Source of the DNA: Pseudomonas sp. ANT_H12B
GTDB lineage: Bacteria; Pseudomonadota; Gammaproteobacteria; Pseudomonadales; Pseudomonadaceae
Length of the DNA: 64,000 bases
Assembly: GCF_008369325.1 (NCBI RefSeq)
Contig: NZ_VOBI01000003.1
Location: 248,001-312,000 of the forward strand
Direction of reading: 5' to 3'
Below the pieces are notes generated by a model. It saw only the letters and a program-made list of their open reading frames with translations. It did no database searches and was not told the origin of the DNA. Shown here one piece after another: positions 9,118 to 20,481 of this stretch (position 1 is the stretch's first letter; every line of letters begins with the position of its first letter). A program made the position numbers and the translations under genes.

Positions 9118-10929
9118 GTGATTGTTAGTCCCTGTAATGCACCAAAATTGTCTGCCAAACGGTTCCGAAGCGCTCTGGTAGCGGGCTCTGCACTGCTCTG
9201 CCTGCTCAGCGCCGGTCAGCTTTGGGCATTCAGTCTGGATGATGTATCGGCCAAGGCAAAAGAGTTGGCCGGGCAGAAATACGAAGCCCCGCGCAGTAAC
9301 CTGCCGAACGAATTCCGCGAAATGAAATTCGCGGACTATCAAAAAATTCGGTTCCTGACCGAAAAAGCCGAGTGGGCTGATCAGAAAACCCCGTTCAAGC
9401 TGTCGTTCTATCACCAGGGCATGCATTTCGATACTCCGGTGAAAATCAACGAAATCACGGCTAATGACGTCAAAGAGATCAAGTACGACCCGAGTCGTTT
9501 CGATTTCGGCGACGTCAAGTTCGATCCTAAAGCCACCGAACAGCTGGGTTATGCCGGTTTCCGTGTGCTGTACCCGATCAACAAGGCTGACAAGCAAGAC
9601 GAAATCATGACCATGCTCGGCGCGAGTTACTTCCGCGTTGTCGGCAAGGGGCACACTTATGGCTTGTCCGCACGCGGCATGGCCATCGACACCGCGTTGC
9701 CGTCCGGCGAAGAATTCCCGCGCTTCACCGAGTTCTGGATTCAACAGCCAAAACCGGGCGACAAGCACCTGGTGATCTTCGCATTGCTGGATTCGCCACG
9801 CGCTACCGGGGCGTATCGCCTGACCCTGCGTCCGGGCAGCGACACCGTTGTCGACGTCAAGGCCCAGATGTTCCTGCGTGACAAGGTCACCAAGCTTGGC
9901 GTTGCGCCGCTGACCAGCATGTTCCTGTTCGGCGCCAACCAGCCGTCGAAAGTGCTGAACTACCGTCGCGAACTGCACGACTCCAGCGGTCTGTCGATCC
10001 ATGCCGGCAACGGCGAATGGATCTGGCGCCCACTGAACAACCCGAAACACCTGGCCGTCAGCAACTTCTCGATCGAAAACCCGCGCGGCTTCGGTTTGCT
10101 GCAACGTGGCCGCGACTTCAGCCACTACGAAGACCTCGACGACCGCTACGACAAACGTCCGAGTGCCTGGATCGAGCCAAAAGGCGATTGGGGCAAGGGT
10201 TCCGTCGATCTGGTCGAGATTCCGACTGCCGACGAAACCAACGACAATATCGTTGCGTTCTGGAGCCCGGAAAAACTGCCTGAGCCTGGCCAGCCGCTGG
10301 AATTCGGCTACCGCATGCACTGGACCATCGACGAAGCTTCGATTCACGCTCCCGACAGCGCCTGGGTTCAACAAACCCTGCGTTCCACCGGTGACGTGAA
10401 GCAGTCGAACCTGATTCGTCAGCCGGACGGCAGCGTTGCCTACCTGGTGGACTTCGAAGGCCCCTCCCTGGCGGCATTGCCGGCGGATGCGGACGTTCGC
10501 AGCAAGGTCAGCGTCGGCGACAATGCCGAGCTGGTCGAGAACAACGTGCGCTACAACCCTGAAACCAAGGGCTGGCGTTTAACCCTGCGGATGAAAATCA
10601 AGGACCCGGGCAAGTCGACCGAGATGCGTGCCGCACTGGTCCAGAACATCTTGCCTGCCGATTTGGCCAAGTCGTCGGTGCCAGCCTCCAGTTCTGCTGT
10701 TGCCAAGGCCGACAAGGTTGCTGCCAAGCAACAAGAGAAGGCAGACAAGGACGCCAAGCAAGCCGAGGCCAAGCAGGCCGAAGCCAAACCAGTCGCAGAT
10801 GCCAAGGAGGCCAACAACGACGCCAAGCAGCCTGCTGCTGCCGACGCGGCCCTAGCCACACCGGAATCGGCAGCGACTGAAGAAGTCTTGACCGAGACCT
10901 GGAGCTATCAGTTGCCTGCCGATGAGTAA
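9118..10929 (+). CDS. opgG: Periplasmic glucans biosynthesis protein G
   Basis: Periplasmic protein needed to make and branch osmoregulated periplasmic glucans with OpgH. GTG start at 9118 with GGCGAGG 5 bases upstream gives 603 residues; an in-frame start at 9091 has no such site. Sec signal peptide with hydrophobic core [20 protein letters not shown]. The body (about residues 40-508) is the OpgG fold. Unusually, about 80 residues rich in Ala, Lys, Gln and Glu (about 509-588) separate TEMRAALVQ from the closing strand [14 protein letters not shown], so the enzyme is about 90 residues longer than the E. coli form. Overlaps opgH by 8 bases. Confidence 0.95.
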   Translation: MIVSPCNAPKLSAKRFRSALVAGSALLCLLSAGQLWAFSLDDVSAKAKELAGQKYEAPRSNLPNEFREMKFADYQKIRFLTEKAEWADQKTPFKLSFYHQGMHFDTPVKINEITANDVKEIKYDPSRFDFGDVKFDPKATEQLGYAGFRVLYPINKADKQDEIMTMLGASYFRVVGKGHTYGLSARGMAIDTALPSGEEFPRFTEFWIQQPKPGDKHLVIFALLDSPRATGAYRLTLRPGSDTVVDVKAQMFLRDKVTKLGVAPLTSMFLFGANQPSKVLNYRRELHDSSGLSIHAGNGEWIWRPLNNPKHLAVSNFSIENPRGFGLLQRGRDFSHYEDLDDRYDKRPSAWIEPKGDWGKGSVDLVEIPTADETNDNIVAFWSPEKLPEPGQPLEFGYRMHWTIDEASIHAPDSAWVQQTLRSTGDVKQSNLIRQPDGSVAYLVDFEGPSLAALPADADVRSKVSVGDNAELVENNVRYNPETKGWRLTLRMKIKDPGKSTEMRAALVQNILPADLAKSSVPASSSAVAKADKVAAKQQEKADKDAKQAEAKQAEAKPVADAKEANNDAKQPAAADAALATPESAATEEVLTETWSYQLPADE

Positions 10930-13492
10930 TTCTCAAGTACAGCCAGAGACACTTTCAGAATATCTGGCGCATTTACCGATGACCGACGAGCAGCGCGCGG
11001 AACTCGCGGGCTGCAAGTCCTTCAGAGAGCTGCATGAACGGCTGTCGTCATCCACGTTCGACGCCCCGGCCGACGCTGCTCAAGCCTCGGTGGGTCGCCG
11101 CCTGACCCTGAACACCGCAGAAGAATTGGCCGACGCCGAAATGCTGACGCTGGACGCCAGCGGTCGGGTCTGCCTGCGAGCGACCCCGCCGATCCGCCGG
11201 ACCAAGGTCGTTCCGGAGCCGTGGCGCACCAACATTCTGGTGCGTGGCTGGCGTCGTCTGACCGGGCGCACCAATCCGCCGGCCCCGCCGAAAGACGAGA
11301 ACGTACTGCCGGCGGCTCGCTGGCGTACCGTCGGTTCGATCCGCCGCTACATTCTGCTGATATTGATGCTCGGTCAGACCATCGTCGCTGGCTGGTACAT
11401 GAAAGGCATCATGCCGTACCAGGGCTGGTCGTTCGTCGACCTGAACGAAGTCCTGCATCAGCCGTTCCTGAAAACCGTCACGCAAGTGCTGCCGTATGCA
11501 TTGCAAACCAGCATTCTGATTCTGTTCGGGATTCTGTTCTGCTGGGTATCGGCCGGTTTCTGGACCGCGCTGATGGGCTTCCTCGAGTTGCTCACAGGTC
11601 ACGACAAGTACCGCATTTCCGGTAAAAGCGCCGGCAATGAACCGATCGCCAAGGACGCACGCACCGCACTGGTGATGCCGATCTGCAACGAAGACGTGCC
11701 ACGGGTGTTTGCCGGTCTGCGGGCGACTTTCGAGTCGGTCGCAGCCACGGGTGACCTGGATCGCTTCGATTTTTTTGTCCTCAGCGACAGTAATGACGCC
11801 GATATCTGCGTCGCCGAGCAACAGGCCTGGCTGGACGTCTGCCGTGAAGCCAAGGGCTTCGGCAAAATCTTCTATCGCCGCCGCCGTCGTCGCGTAAAAC
11901 GTAAAAGCGGCAACCTCGACGACTTCTGCCGTCGCTGGGGCGGTGACTACAAATATATGGTCGTGCTCGACGCTGACTCCGTGATGAGCGGTGAATGCCT
12001 GACCAGTCTGGTGCGCTTGATGGAAGCGACCCCGGACGCCGGGATCATCCAGACCGCGCCACGCGCGTCGGGCATGGACACGCTGTATGCGCGCATGCAG
12101 CAGTTTGCCACCCGTGTGTACGGCCCGCTGTTTACCGCCGGTCTGCACTTCTGGCAGTTGGGCGAATCGCACTACTGGGGTCACAACGCGATCATCCGCA
12201 TGAAGCCGTTCATCGAGCACTGCGCCCTGGCGCCGTTGCCGGGTAAAGGCGCGTTTGCCGGTGCGATTCTGTCCCACGACTTCGTCGAAGCTGCGCTGAT
12301 GCGCCGTGCCGGTTGGGGCGTGTGGATTGCCTACGATTTGCCGGGCAGCTACGAAGAACTGCCGCCGAACCTGCTGGACGAACTCAAGCGTGACCGACGC
12401 TGGTGTCACGGCAACCTGATGAACTTCCGGCTGTTCCTGGTCAAAGGCATGCACCCGGTTCACCGGGCGGTGTTCCTGACCGGCGTGATGTCTTACCTGT
12501 CGGCGCCGTTGTGGTTCTTCTTCCTCGTGTTATCGACGGCTCTACTGGCGGTCAACACGCTGATGGAGCCGCAGTACTTCCTCGAACCCCGTCAGCTCTA
12601 TCCGCTGTGGCCACAATGGCACCCGGACAAGGCGATCGCGCTGTTCTCGACCACCATCGTGCTGCTGTTCCTGCCGAAGTTGTTGAGCATCATCCTGATC
12701 TGGGCCAAGGGCGCGAAAGAGTTCGGTGGCAAGTTCAAGGTGACCCTGTCGATGCTGCTGGAGATGCTGTTCTCCATGCTGCTGGCGCCGGTGCGGATGA
12801 TTTTCCACACCCGTTTCGTGCTTGCCGCGTTCCTCGGCTGGGCCGCGACCTGGAACTCGCCACAACGTGACGACGACTCCACGCCATGGAGCGAAGCGGT
12901 AAAACGCCACGGTCCGCAAACCTTGCTGGGCTTCTTCTGGGCCTTGTTGGTGATCTGGCTGAACCCGAGCTTCCTCTGGTGGCTGGTGCCGATCGTCGGT
13001 TCGTTGATGCTGTCGATTCCGGTGTCGGTGATTTCCAGCCGTATCGGTCTGGGCCTCAAGTCCCGTGACGAAAGCCTGTTCCTGATCCCTGAGGAATACA
13101 ATCCGCCACAGGCATTGCTGGCAACTGATCAGTACACCCATGAAAACCGTTGGCATGCGCTGAAAGACGGCTTCATCCGTTCGGTTGTCGATCCGCAGCA
13201 GAACGCCTTGGCGTGTTCGCTGGCGACGTCCCGTCACGGTCAGGCCGAGCCGATCGAATGGCTGCGGGTCGAGCGCGTTCGTCATGCGCTCAAGGCCGGG
13301 CCTGAAGGGCTGACCAACAATGAGCGTGTGGAACTGCTGAGTGATCCGGTGGCATTGGGTCGCTTGCACGAGCAGATCTGGAATGAAGGTCACACTGAGT
13401 GGCTGGCGGCGTGGCGCAAATCGGTGAAGGCCGATCCCCATGCCCCGCTGTTGCCGCTCAAGCCGCTGAGCACGCAGCCTCAGTTGGCATAA
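10922..13492 (+). CDS. opgH: Glucans biosynthesis glucosyltransferase H
   Basis: Inner-membrane family-2 glycosyltransferase that polymerises UDP-glucose into the beta-1,2 glucan backbone and passes it to the periplasm. 856 residues. Two N-terminal membrane helices (near 140-160 and 190-220), then the cytoplasmic catalytic domain with VLDADS (Asp350, Asp352) and the RDRRWCHGN block (Trp494, the Q/RxxRW-type site), then a C-terminal cluster of helices from about 515 on. Starts inside the end of opgG (ATGAGTAA), so the pair is coupled; a strong terminator follows. Confidence 0.97.
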   Translation: MSNSQVQPETLSEYLAHLPMTDEQRAELAGCKSFRELHERLSSSTFDAPADAAQASVGRRLTLNTAEELADAEMLTLDASGRVCLRATPPIRRTKVVPEPWRTNILVRGWRRLTGRTNPPAPPKDENVLPAARWRTVGSIRRYILLILMLGQTIVAGWYMKGIMPYQGWSFVDLNEVLHQPFLKTVTQVLPYALQTSILILFGILFCWVSAGFWTALMGFLELLTGHDKYRISGKSAGNEPIAKDARTALVMPICNEDVPRVFAGLRATFESVAATGDLDRFDFFVLSDSNDADICVAEQQAWLDVCREAKGFGKIFYRRRRRRVKRKSGNLDDFCRRWGGDYKYMVVLDADSVMSGECLTSLVRLMEATPDAGIIQTAPRASGMDTLYARMQQFATRVYGPLFTAGLHFWQLGESHYWGHNAIIRMKPFIEHCALAPLPGKGAFAGAILSHDFVEAALMRRAGWGVWIAYDLPGSYEELPPNLLDELKRDRRWCHGNLMNFRLFLVKGMHPVHRAVFLTGVMSYLSAPLWFFFLVLSTALLAVNTLMEPQYFLEPRQLYPLWPQWHPDKAIALFSTTIVLLFLPKLLSIILIWAKGAKEFGGKFKVTLSMLLEMLFSMLLAPVRMIFHTRFVLAAFLGWAATWNSPQRDDDSTPWSEAVKRHGPQTLLGFFWALLVIWLNPSFLWWLVPIVGSLMLSIPVSVISSRIGLGLKSRDESLFLIPEEYNPPQALLATDQYTHENRWHALKDGFIRSVVDPQQNALACSLATSRHGQAEPIEWLRVERVRHALKAGPEGLTNNERVELLSDPVALGRLHEQIWNEGHTEWLAAWRKSVKADPHAPLLPLKPLSTQPQLA

Positions 13493-13494
13493 CG

Positions 13495-13523
13495 AAAAAC
13501 CCCGTGAAAGCGGGGTTTTTTTT
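13495..13523 (+). terminator. Intrinsic terminator after opgH
   Basis: ACCCCG-TGAAAG-CGGGGT stem followed by eight T residues, starting 3 bases after the opgH stop codon. Confidence 0.92.
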
Positions 13524-13529
13524 GTGCTG

Positions 13530-13562
13530 ATGATCGTTTCCACGCAGAGCGTGGGGAACGGT
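13530..13562. repeat. Degenerate GATCGTTCCCACGC-type palindrome
   Basis: TGATCGTTTCCACGCAGAGCGTGGGGAACGGTC is an imperfect copy of the inverted repeat found perfectly at 34628-34659 and 63967-63997. Located just after the opgH terminator. Confidence 0.65.
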
Positions 13563-13738
13563 CAGTCACCAGCGTCGAGCAACAATTCCTGCTTAAACCC
13601 TTGTGCAAACGAACGAGTGCGTTAGCATCCGTCCCCGAATTGGTGCGCCCGGACAATTTTCTGTTCGTATCTGCCGGTTTTCCAAGGGGAATCCGCTGTT
13701 TGCGCGCCTCACAACGCAATGGTTTTGGGGACTTGATG

Positions 13739-14536
13739 ATGAAGAAGTATCTGTCGATGCTGCTGGTCGGCGTCACGGCATTGGTTGCAGTCAGCGCGGT
13801 GCAGGCCGGTGCCATCGATGAGGCGGTCAAGCGCGGTACGCTGAAAGTCGGCATGGACCCGACCTACATGCCGTTCGAAATGACCAACAAGCGCGGCGAG
13901 ATCATCGGCTTCGAAGTCGACATCCTCAAGGCCATGACCAAAGCCATGGGCGTCAAACTGGAGCTGGTGTCCACCGGCTACGACGGCATCATTCCGGCGC
14001 TGCTCACCGACAAGTTCGACATGATCGGCAGCGGCATGACTCTGACCCAGGAACGCAACCTGCGCCTGAATTTCAGCGAACCGTTCATCGTGGTCGGCCA
14101 GACGCTGCTGATCCGCAAGGAACTGGAAGGCACCATCAAGTCCTACAAAGACCTGAACACCGCCGACTATCGCATCACCTCCAAGCTCGGCACCACCGGC
14201 GAGATGGTCGCCAGGAAGCTGATCTCCAAAGCCAAGTACCACGGCTATGACAACGAGCAGGAAGCCGTGCTCGACGTGGTCAACGGCAAGGCCGACGCCT
14301 TCATCTACGACGCGCCTTACAACGTTGTGGCGGTGAACAAGGTCGGTGCCGGCAAACTGGTGTTCCTCGACAAGCCGTTTACCTACGAGCCTTTGGCCTT
14401 CGGTCTGAAGAAGGGTGATTACGACAGCATCAACTTCATCAACAACTTCCTGCACCAGATCCACGAAGACGGCACCTACGATCGCATTCATGACAAGTGG
14501 TTCAAGGACACCGCTTGGCTCAAGGATATGGAATAA
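13739..14536 (+). CDS. Polar amino acid ABC transporter, periplasmic binding protein
   Basis: 265 residues, solute-binding protein family 3. Signal peptide MKKYLSMLLVGVTALVAVS with cleavage after VQA. GTLKVGMDPTYMPFEM and GFEVDILKAM are the lobe-I signatures; GTTGEMVA and DAFIYDAPYN fit the ligand cleft. Start: two adjacent ATGs at 13736 and 13739; the second has GGGGA at a better 7-base spacing. The frame is open back to 13601 but that leader is not signal-like. Part of a three-gene importer with 14684-15643 and 15636-16370; the amino acid transported cannot be read from sequence. Confidence 0.9.
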   Translation: MKKYLSMLLVGVTALVAVSAVQAGAIDEAVKRGTLKVGMDPTYMPFEMTNKRGEIIGFEVDILKAMTKAMGVKLELVSTGYDGIIPALLTDKFDMIGSGMTLTQERNLRLNFSEPFIVVGQTLLIRKELEGTIKSYKDLNTADYRITSKLGTTGEMVARKLISKAKYHGYDNEQEAVLDVVNGKADAFIYDAPYNVVAVNKVGAGKLVFLDKPFTYEPLAFGLKKGDYDSINFINNFLHQIHEDGTYDRIHDKWFKDTAWLKDME

Positions 14537-14564
14537 GGCTCGGTCAGTTAGACCGCGTCGCCCC

Positions 14565-14640
14565 CATCGCCAGCAGGCTGGCTCCCACAGGGGATTTGTG
14601 TACGCCACAGATCCAGTGTGGGAGCCAGCCTGCTGGCGAT
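14565..14640. repeat. REPIN, 76 bp, CCAGC-type stem
   Basis: Arms ATCGCCAGCAGGCTGGCTCC and its reverse complement. The hairpin core reads GCCAGC-CT-GCTGGC, versus GCGAGC-CT-GCTCGC in other copies, so both stem strands changed together. It separates the binding-protein gene from the permease gene of one transporter. Confidence 0.9.
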
Positions 14641-14683
14641 GACGGCCTCCTCGGCGGCACAACTTTCGGATTTTGCTAAACCC

Positions 14684-15643
14684 ATGAAACAGAAAAAAGC
14701 CCAATGGCCGTGGCACGTGTTAACCGTGCTGGTGCTGATCGGCCTGGCCGGCGCGTTGTACTACGCCACCTCGCTGATGTCCTACGAATGGCGCTGGAAC
14801 CGCGTGCCGCAATACTTCGCCTACCATGCCGAAGAATCCCAGCGTGCCGCCGACATTTCTACCGTCAGCGAACTGGTGCGCAAGGGCGACAAGGCTGAAG
14901 TCACTCTGCGCAATGATGCCGGTGATGAGCAGCACCTGACCGTCGACGACAACAGCCTGCAAGTCGTCCAAGGCGATGATGTGGCTGAAGGCGATGTCGT
15001 CGGCGTAACCCGCCATTGGGCCGCAGGTCCGCTGTTATGGGGGCTTTGGACCACCTTGTGGTTGTCCGTGGTCTCCGGAGTGCTCGGTCTGCTGATCGGC
15101 TTGTTCACGGGCCTTTGCCGTCTGTCGAACAACCCGACCCTGCGTGACCTGTCGACGATCTATGTCGAACTGGTCCGCGGCACTCCGTTGCTGGTGCAGA
15201 TCTTCATCTTCTACTTCTTCATCGGCACCGTGATGAACCTGTCCCGGGAATTCGCCGGGATCGCCGCGCTGTCGCTGTTCACCGGTGCCTATGTGGCGGA
15301 AATCATCCGCTCGGGTGTGCAGTCGATCGCCCGTGGCCAGAACGAAGCCGCACGCTCCCTGGGTTTGAGCGCTGGCCAGTCGATGCGCCACGTGGTGCTG
15401 CCGCAAGCCTTGAAACGCGTGCTGCCGCCGTTGGCCGGGCAGTTCATCAGTCTGGTCAAGGACACTTCGCTGGTGTCGGTGATCGCCATTACCGAGCTGC
15501 TCAAAAGCGGTCGCGAAGTCATCACCACCTCGTTCTCGCCGTTCGAAATCCTGTTCTGCGTGGCCGGTCTGTACCTGTTGATCAACCTGCCGCTGTCGAA
15601 AATCGCCAGCCGGCTTGAGCGGAGGCTCGCGCAAAGTGATTGA
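14684..15643 (+). CDS. Polar amino acid ABC transporter permease
   Basis: 319 residues, HisM/GlnP-type inner-membrane subunit. One helix at about 11-32, then an unusual soluble stretch of about 75 residues (33-108), then the usual permease core. The ATPase-docking EAA loop is [14 protein letters not shown]. True start is ATG 14684; an in-frame ATG at 14618 would add 22 residues encoded by the REPIN arm (MGASLLAMTA). Overlaps the ATPase gene start by 8 bases. Only one permease gene is present, so the channel is probably a homodimer. Confidence 0.9.
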   Translation: MKQKKAQWPWHVLTVLVLIGLAGALYYATSLMSYEWRWNRVPQYFAYHAEESQRAADISTVSELVRKGDKAEVTLRNDAGDEQHLTVDDNSLQVVQGDDVAEGDVVGVTRHWAAGPLLWGLWTTLWLSVVSGVLGLLIGLFTGLCRLSNNPTLRDLSTIYVELVRGTPLLVQIFIFYFFIGTVMNLSREFAGIAALSLFTGAYVAEIIRSGVQSIARGQNEAARSLGLSAGQSMRHVVLPQALKRVLPPLAGQFISLVKDTSLVSVIAITELLKSGREVITTSFSPFEILFCVAGLYLLINLPLSKIASRLERRLAQSD

Positions 15644-16370
15644 AGTCCGCGATCTGGTAAAAGTTTTCGACACTCGTGGTCAGGTGGTTCGCGCGGTGGA
15701 TAACGTTTCGACGCACGTGGCCAAAGGCGAAGTGCTGGTGGTAATCGGCCCGTCCGGTTCCGGCAAATCGACCTTCCTGCGCTGCCTCAACGGCTTGGAA
15801 GAGTTCGACGCGGGCTCGGTGAGCATCGACGGCCTGCAACTGGCCGACCCGAAAACCGATGTGAATGCCTACCGCCGCGAAGTCGGCATGGTGTTCCAGC
15901 ACTTCAATCTGTTCCCGCACATGACCGTGCTGGAAAACCTCTGCCTCGCCCAGAAAGTTGTGCGTAAGCGCGGCAAGAAGGAGCGTGAGGCCAAGGCCCT
16001 GGCGTTGCTGGAAAAAGTCGGTATTGCGCAGAAGGCCAACGAGTTTCCGTCGCGCTTGTCCGGCGGTCAGCAGCAGCGCGTGGCCATCGCCCGGGCACTG
16101 GCGATGGAACCGAAGGTCATGCTGTTCGATGAGCCAACCTCGGCGCTCGATCCGGAAATGGTCGGTGAAGTGCTGGACGTGATGAAGACTCTGGCGGTGG
16201 AAGGCATGACCATGGTTTGCGTCACCCACGAAATGGGCTTCGCCCGGGAAGTGGCGGATCGGGTGCTGTTTTTCGATCACGGCAAATTGCTGGAAGACGC
16301 TTCACCGGCCGAATTCTTCGATGCGCCGAAGGATCCTCGGGCTCAGGCGTTCCTTCGCCAGGTTCTCTAA
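15636..16370 (+). CDS. Polar amino acid ABC transporter ATP-binding protein
   Basis: 244 residues, the standard GlnQ/HisP size. Walker [10 protein letters not shown] at 38-46, signature [15 protein letters not shown], Walker [12 protein letters not shown] and the H-loop VTHEMGF are intact. GTG start at 15636 has GGAGG 10 bases upstream and overlaps the permease stop; an in-frame TTG at 15615 is closer to no ribosome site. Supplies energy to the importer encoded by the two preceding genes. Confidence 0.94.
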   Translation: MIEVRDLVKVFDTRGQVVRAVDNVSTHVAKGEVLVVIGPSGSGKSTFLRCLNGLEEFDAGSVSIDGLQLADPKTDVNAYRREVGMVFQHFNLFPHMTVLENLCLAQKVVRKRGKKEREAKALALLEKVGIAQKANEFPSRLSGGQQQRVAIARALAMEPKVMLFDEPTSALDPEMVGEVLDVMKTLAVEGMTMVCVTHEMGFAREVADRVLFFDHGKLLEDASPAEFFDAPKDPRAQAFLRQVL

Positions 16371-16394
16371 GAGCAGCTGCCTTGTGGGCCGCTA

Positions 16395-16484
16395 ATCGCG
16401 GGCAAGCCCGCTCCCACAGTGATTGGGTCGAACACAGCATTTGTGAACAACACAAAACCTGTGGGAGCGTGGCTTGCCCGCGAT
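16395..16484. repeat. REPIN, 90 bp, GGGC-type stem
   Basis: Left arm TCGCGGGCAAGCCCGCTCCC; right arm GTGGGAGCGTGGCTTGCCCG, slightly asymmetric. Lies between the ATPase gene and the convergent chemoreceptor gene. Confidence 0.88.
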
Positions 16485-16528
16485 TGCATCACCTCGGTTC
16501 AGAGCGAGCCGATGCCAGATGAATCACC

Positions 16529-18445
16529 TCAAACCTTGAATCTGCCCACCAACATCTGCAAATGCGTCCCCAACCGTGCCAGCTCAACGCTGGACGCCGC
16601 GGTTTCTTCACTGGCTGCCGAGGTCTGCTCGGATACGTCGCGCACGTTCAGCACGCTACGGTTGATCTCTTCGGCCACCGCGCTTTGCTGCTCGGCGGCG
16701 GCAGCAATCTGCTGGTTCATCGACTGAATCGCCGACACGGTGCGAGTGATGCTTTCCAGTGAACCCCCAGCGCGGCGGGTCAGTTCGACGCTGCTGTCGG
16801 TCAGGCTGCGGCTGTTGTCCATGATGGTCGCGACTTGCTGGGTGCCGGTTTGCAGGCCGACGATCAGCTCTTCGATTTCTTCGGTGGACTTCTGGGTGCG
16901 CTGGGCCAGGCTGCGGACTTCGTCGGCGACCACTGCAAAGCCGCGTCCGGCCTCACCGGCACGGGCGGCTTCAATAGCCGCGTTGAGCGCCAGCAGGTTG
17001 GTTTGCTGGGCCACGGATTTGATCACGTCGAGCACGCTGCCGATCTTGTCGCTTTCGCGTTTGAGATGACCCATGGCCTCGGTGGAGTTGCCGACTTCCT
17101 TGGCCAGGCGCTCGATCTGGGCGATGGCTTCGCCGACCACTTTGTCACCTTCGCGGGCCTGTTGGTCGGCGGCGACGGCCGCTTCGCAAGCTTCTTCGGC
17201 GTTGCGCGCAACTTCCTGCACAGTGGCGGTCATTTCGTTCATGGCGGTGGCCACCTGATCGGTCTCGACCTTCTGGCTGTTGACTCCGGCGCTGGTCTGC
17301 TCGGTGACTGCCGACAACTCTTCGGCGGCGCTGGCGATTTGCGTGACGCCATCGCTGATGCCGCCGATCAGTTCGCGCAGACCCAGGGTCATGCTCTGCA
17401 TGGCGCGCTGTAGCTGACCCAGTTCGTCCTGGCGTTCAGAGATGAGGTTTTGGGTGAGGTCGCCAGCCGCAACGCGCTCGGCCACTTTGAGGGTCTGGTT
17501 CAGGGGGATCACGATCTGGCGGGTGATGGCCCAGGCGGCGAGCATGCCAAAGGCGAGGGCCAGGGCGGTGGCCAACAGCAGCAGGTTTTTGGCGTGTGCG
17601 GCGTCGGTGTCACGGACGATGGTTTGCGACACGGTGAGTTTTTTGCTGACGTCTAGCAGGATGTGGCCTTGTACGGCCATGCGTTTGAGGGCCGCGGCGC
17701 TGCCAACCTGAGAGTCTCGGAACTGGCTGACGGCGGCGCGGTAGGCCTTGAGTGAGTCAGTGGCCTGCTGCAGGTTGGCGATGTGCTGTTCCGGCAGTTT
17801 GGAGGGCAGACTTGCGAGGTTTTTCAACGCGTTGTCGATGGCGTCCAGAGCAGGTTGCTCGGCCTCGGTTTTACCGCTGTAGGTGTAACCGCGTACCTGG
17901 AAGCGTGCTTGCTGGATCAGTTTGCTCAAGTCGATCACGCTGTTGAAATCGGCGACGCTGTCACCCAGCAGCATGGATTTTTCGACTTCGACGACACGGG
18001 CCACGGCGTTGTCGGCGGTGACGCCGAGTTTGCCGCGGGCATCTTCGCGGTGGGCGCCGGCCTGGGTCATGGCGGTGAAGGCTTGTTTGTACTCACTGAC
18101 GGCGGCTAGTTGCTGGTCGATCATGGCCACGTCGGCCGGTTGTTCGATCAACGTGCGCGCGGTTTTCAGGCCGGTATCGAGTTGGCCGAGCAGGTCGTTG
18201 ACCGCACCGGGGCCTTGGTCGCCACGACGCATTTCGTAATCCAGACGGGCTAGGCGCAGGTCTTTGGTCAGGTCATTGAGGCTGGCAATAAACCCCAGCT
18301 TATCGCCGCGACTCATCACTCCGCTTAGGCCGGTCCAACCGGTGAAGGTGATCAACAACGTCAATAGCAGCACCAGACCGAAGCCGACGCTCAGTTTGCG
18401 GTTAACGCTGATGTTCCCCAGTTTCTCGGCTAGCCATCGGTACAT
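16529..18445 (-). CDS. Methyl-accepting chemotaxis protein
   Basis: 638-residue chemoreceptor. Helix at about 17-37, a periplasmic all-helical region of about 250 residues, a second helix near 285-305, HAMP, then the signalling domain with the conserved hairpin tip [19 protein letters not shown]. The long helical sensor resembles the bimodular HBM domain of receptors such as McpS, which bind organic acids; that is inference from size and helicity. Start ATG at 18445 with GGGAG upstream; an in-frame ATG at 18469 adds eight residues without a ribosome site. No C-terminal CheR-binding pentapeptide is present (ends LVGRFKV). It faces the ABC genes. Confidence 0.92.
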   Translation of the reverse strand: MYRWLAEKLGNISVNRKLSVGFGLVLLLTLLITFTGWTGLSGVMSRGDKLGFIASLNDLTKDLRLARLDYEMRRGDQGPGAVNDLLGQLDTGLKTARTLIEQPADVAMIDQQLAAVSEYKQAFTAMTQAGAHREDARGKLGVTADNAVARVVEVEKSMLLGDSVADFNSVIDLSKLIQQARFQVRGYTYSGKTEAEQPALDAIDNALKNLASLPSKLPEQHIANLQQATDSLKAYRAAVSQFRDSQVGSAAALKRMAVQGHILLDVSKKLTVSQTIVRDTDAAHAKNLLLLATALALAFGMLAAWAITRQIVIPLNQTLKVAERVAAGDLTQNLISERQDELGQLQRAMQSMTLGLRELIGGISDGVTQIASAAEELSAVTEQTSAGVNSQKVETDQVATAMNEMTATVQEVARNAEEACEAAVAADQQAREGDKVVGEAIAQIERLAKEVGNSTEAMGHLKRESDKIGSVLDVIKSVAQQTNLLALNAAIEAARAGEAGRGFAVVADEVRSLAQRTQKSTEEIEELIVGLQTGTQQVATIMDNSRSLTDSSVELTRRAGGSLESITRTVSAIQSMNQQIAAAAEQQSAVAEEINRSVLNVRDVSEQTSAASEETAASSVELARLGTHLQMLVGRFKV

Positions 18446-18517
18446 GCTGCAACTCCCAGGACCATTCATTGGTTTTATGGGAACTGTATCGGCAGGTGAG
18501 CGGGGTTCTGTAGGTTG

Positions 18518-19225
18518 CTAGAAAAGGCGTGCGAGCAGCGCGGTGACGGCGGTTTCGACGCGCAGGATGCGATCGCCCAGTTGCACCGGTTGCAGGCCGG
18601 ACTTGCCGAGCAGGTCGATTTCGTAAGGGATCCAGCCTCCTTCGGGGCCGATCGCCAAGGTTACCGGTTCGTCCAGACCACGAGGGCAGGGCGGGTAGTT
18701 GCCGGGGTGGCCGACGAGGCCGAGGGTGCCCTCGGTGATCGCCGGCAGACGGTCTTCCACGAAGGGCTTGAAGCGTTTCTCGATAACGATTTCCGGCAGC
18801 ACGCTGTCCCGGGCCTGTTCGAGGCCGAGGATCAACTGCTCGCGAATCGCCTCGGGTTCCAGGAACGGCGTTTGCCAGAAGCTCTTCTCGACACGATAGC
18901 TGTTCACCAGAATGATTCGTGGCACACCCATGGCCGCCACGGTCTGGAACACCCTACGGAGCATTTTCGGTCGCGGCAGGGCCAGCACCAGGGTCAGCGG
19001 CAGCTTGGCCGGTGGTGGCTGGTCGAGGGTGACGCGCAGTTCGGCTTCATCGGCGTCCAGACGCAGCAACTCGGCCGAGCCCATCAGCCCGCCGATACGC
19101 CCGACCCGCAGGCTGTCGCCGACAGCCGAGCGATGAACTTCCTGCATATGGGTCAAGCGGCGATCGCGCAGGATCGCCCGGTCGGCCGCAATGAAGTCGG
19201 CCTCTTCGAGTAACAGCAGATTCAC
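18518..19225 (-). CDS. rsmE: 16S rRNA (uracil-1498 N3)-methyltransferase
   Basis: SPOUT-class enzyme that methylates U1498 in the small ribosomal subunit. 235 residues. The C-terminal knot signatures AIGPEGG and [11 protein letters not shown] are intact, and a PUA-like N-terminal domain precedes them. Its ATG overlaps the tatC stop by 4 bases, so it is the last gene of the ubi-his-tat run. Confidence 0.95.
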   Translation of the reverse strand: MNLLLLEEADFIAADRAILRDRRLTHMQEVHRSAVGDSLRVGRIGGLMGSAELLRLDADEAELRVTLDQPPPAKLPLTLVLALPRPKMLRRVFQTVAAMGVPRIILVNSYRVEKSFWQTPFLEPEAIREQLILGLEQARDSVLPEIVIEKRFKPFVEDRLPAITEGTLGLVGHPGNYPPCPRGLDEPVTLAIGPEGGWIPYEIDLLGKSGLQPVQLGDRILRVETAVTALLARLF

Positions 19226-20016
19226 GGTTGAGTCGCTGGCGGCTGGTCGTTGTTGTCGTCAACCGGTTGATCGTCCGGGTGCTCGCCGCGCTTGCTGATC
19301 AGGCTACCGAACAGGATGCCGATCTCGAACAGTAGCCACATCGGTATGGCCAACAGCGTCTGCGAGAAGATGTCCGGCGGCGTCAGGATCATGCCGACCA
19401 CGAAGCAGCCGATGATCACGTACGGGCGGATCTTTTTCAGGTATTTGACGTCGACCACGCCGATCCATACCAGCAGCACCACGGCCACCGGGATTTCGAA
19501 CGCCACGCCGAAGGCGAAAAACAGCGTCATGACGAAGTCGAGGTAGCTGCTGATGTCGGTCATCATCTCCACGCCGGCCGGGGTGGCGGCGGCGAAGAAT
19601 TTGAAGATCAGCGGGAACACCAGGTAGTAGGCGAACGCCATACCGGCGTAGAACAGCATGATGCTCGATACCAGCAAGGGTACGGCGATGCGCTTCTCAT
19701 GCTTGTACAGGCCTGGCGCAATGAAGCCCCAGATCTGATGCAGGATCACCGGGATCGCCAGGAACAGCGACACCATCATGGTCAGCTTCAGCGGCGTCAG
19801 GAACGGCGACGACACGTCGGTGGCGATCATCGTCGCGCCCACTGGCAGGTACTGGCGCAGCGGCGTGGAGACGAAGGTATAGATCTGCTGGGTGAAGGCG
19901 AACAACCCGGCGAAGATGATGAAGATCGCCGCCACGCAGCGCAGCAGACGGGTACGCAACTCGGTGAGGTGCGAAACCAGCGGCATGTGCTGGTCGTTTT
20001 CGGGGAGATCGCTCAT
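19222..20016 (-). CDS. tatC: Twin-arginine translocase subunit TatC
   Basis: 264-residue, six-helix inner-membrane protein that recognises twin-arginine signal peptides and exports folded proteins with TatA and TatB. The N-terminal family signature [12 protein letters not shown] is at about residues 16-27. The C-terminal tail is hydrophilic and acidic ([13 protein letters not shown]). Four-base overlaps with tatB before it and rsmE after it. Confidence 0.97.
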   Translation of the reverse strand: MSDLPENDQHMPLVSHLTELRTRLLRCVAAIFIIFAGLFAFTQQIYTFVSTPLRQYLPVGATMIATDVSSPFLTPLKLTMMVSLFLAIPVILHQIWGFIAPGLYKHEKRIAVPLLVSSIMLFYAGMAFAYYLVFPLIFKFFAAATPAGVEMMTDISSYLDFVMTLFFAFGVAFEIPVAVVLLVWIGVVDVKYLKKIRPYVIIGCFVVGMILTPPDIFSQTLLAIPMWLLFEIGILFGSLISKRGEHPDDQPVDDNNDQPPATQP

Positions 20017-20471
20017 GAGGCTCGCGGCGGCAGTGTTGGGTCTTGAGGAGCCGGCGCAACAGGCGCTGCCGCAGGCGTAACAGGTTCGATCGGTGCCGCT
20101 GCAACGGGCGCAGGTTCTACGGCCGCTACAACCGGGGCAGGCTCGGCAGCGGTCGGAGCATGAATCGTCTGCTCCGTTACAGGTTCAACCGGCTTAACCG
20201 GCTTAACCGGTGTGGCCTCTTGCTGGGTCGGCGTGAAAATCTTCCGCGCCTCCTGCTCCAGCGACAGAATGTGCTCGTTGTGCAGTTGCCGACGAATCTC
20301 ATCGGCACCGATTTCACGTTCAACTTCCTGTTTGATCGCGTTGAAGCTGCGCTTTAACCGCCCAACCCAAAGGCCAGCGGTGCGCGCAGCGCCCGGCAGA
20401 CGCTCGGGGCCCAGTACCAGCAGGGCAACGAGGCCGACGAGCAGCAGTTCAGAGAAGCTGATACCAAACAT
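20013..20471 (-). CDS. tatB: Sec-independent translocase subunit TatB
   Basis: 152 residues. Single N-terminal helix ([20 protein letters not shown]) with the Glu and Gly-Pro hinge of TatB, an amphipathic helix, then a Pro/Ala/Val-rich tail with tandem PVKP repeats (about residues 90-150). Forms the signal-peptide receptor complex with TatC. Lies 10 bases after tatA. The low-complexity tail is longer in appearance than in enteric TatB but similar tails occur in pseudomonads. Confidence 0.95.
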   Translation of the reverse strand: MFGISFSELLLVGLVALLVLGPERLPGAARTAGLWVGRLKRSFNAIKQEVEREIGADEIRRQLHNEHILSLEQEARKIFTPTQQEATPVKPVKPVEPVTEQTIHAPTAAEPAPVVAAVEPAPVAAAPIEPVTPAAAPVAPAPQDPTLPPRAS

Positions 20472-20481
20472 TAGTCAGTGC

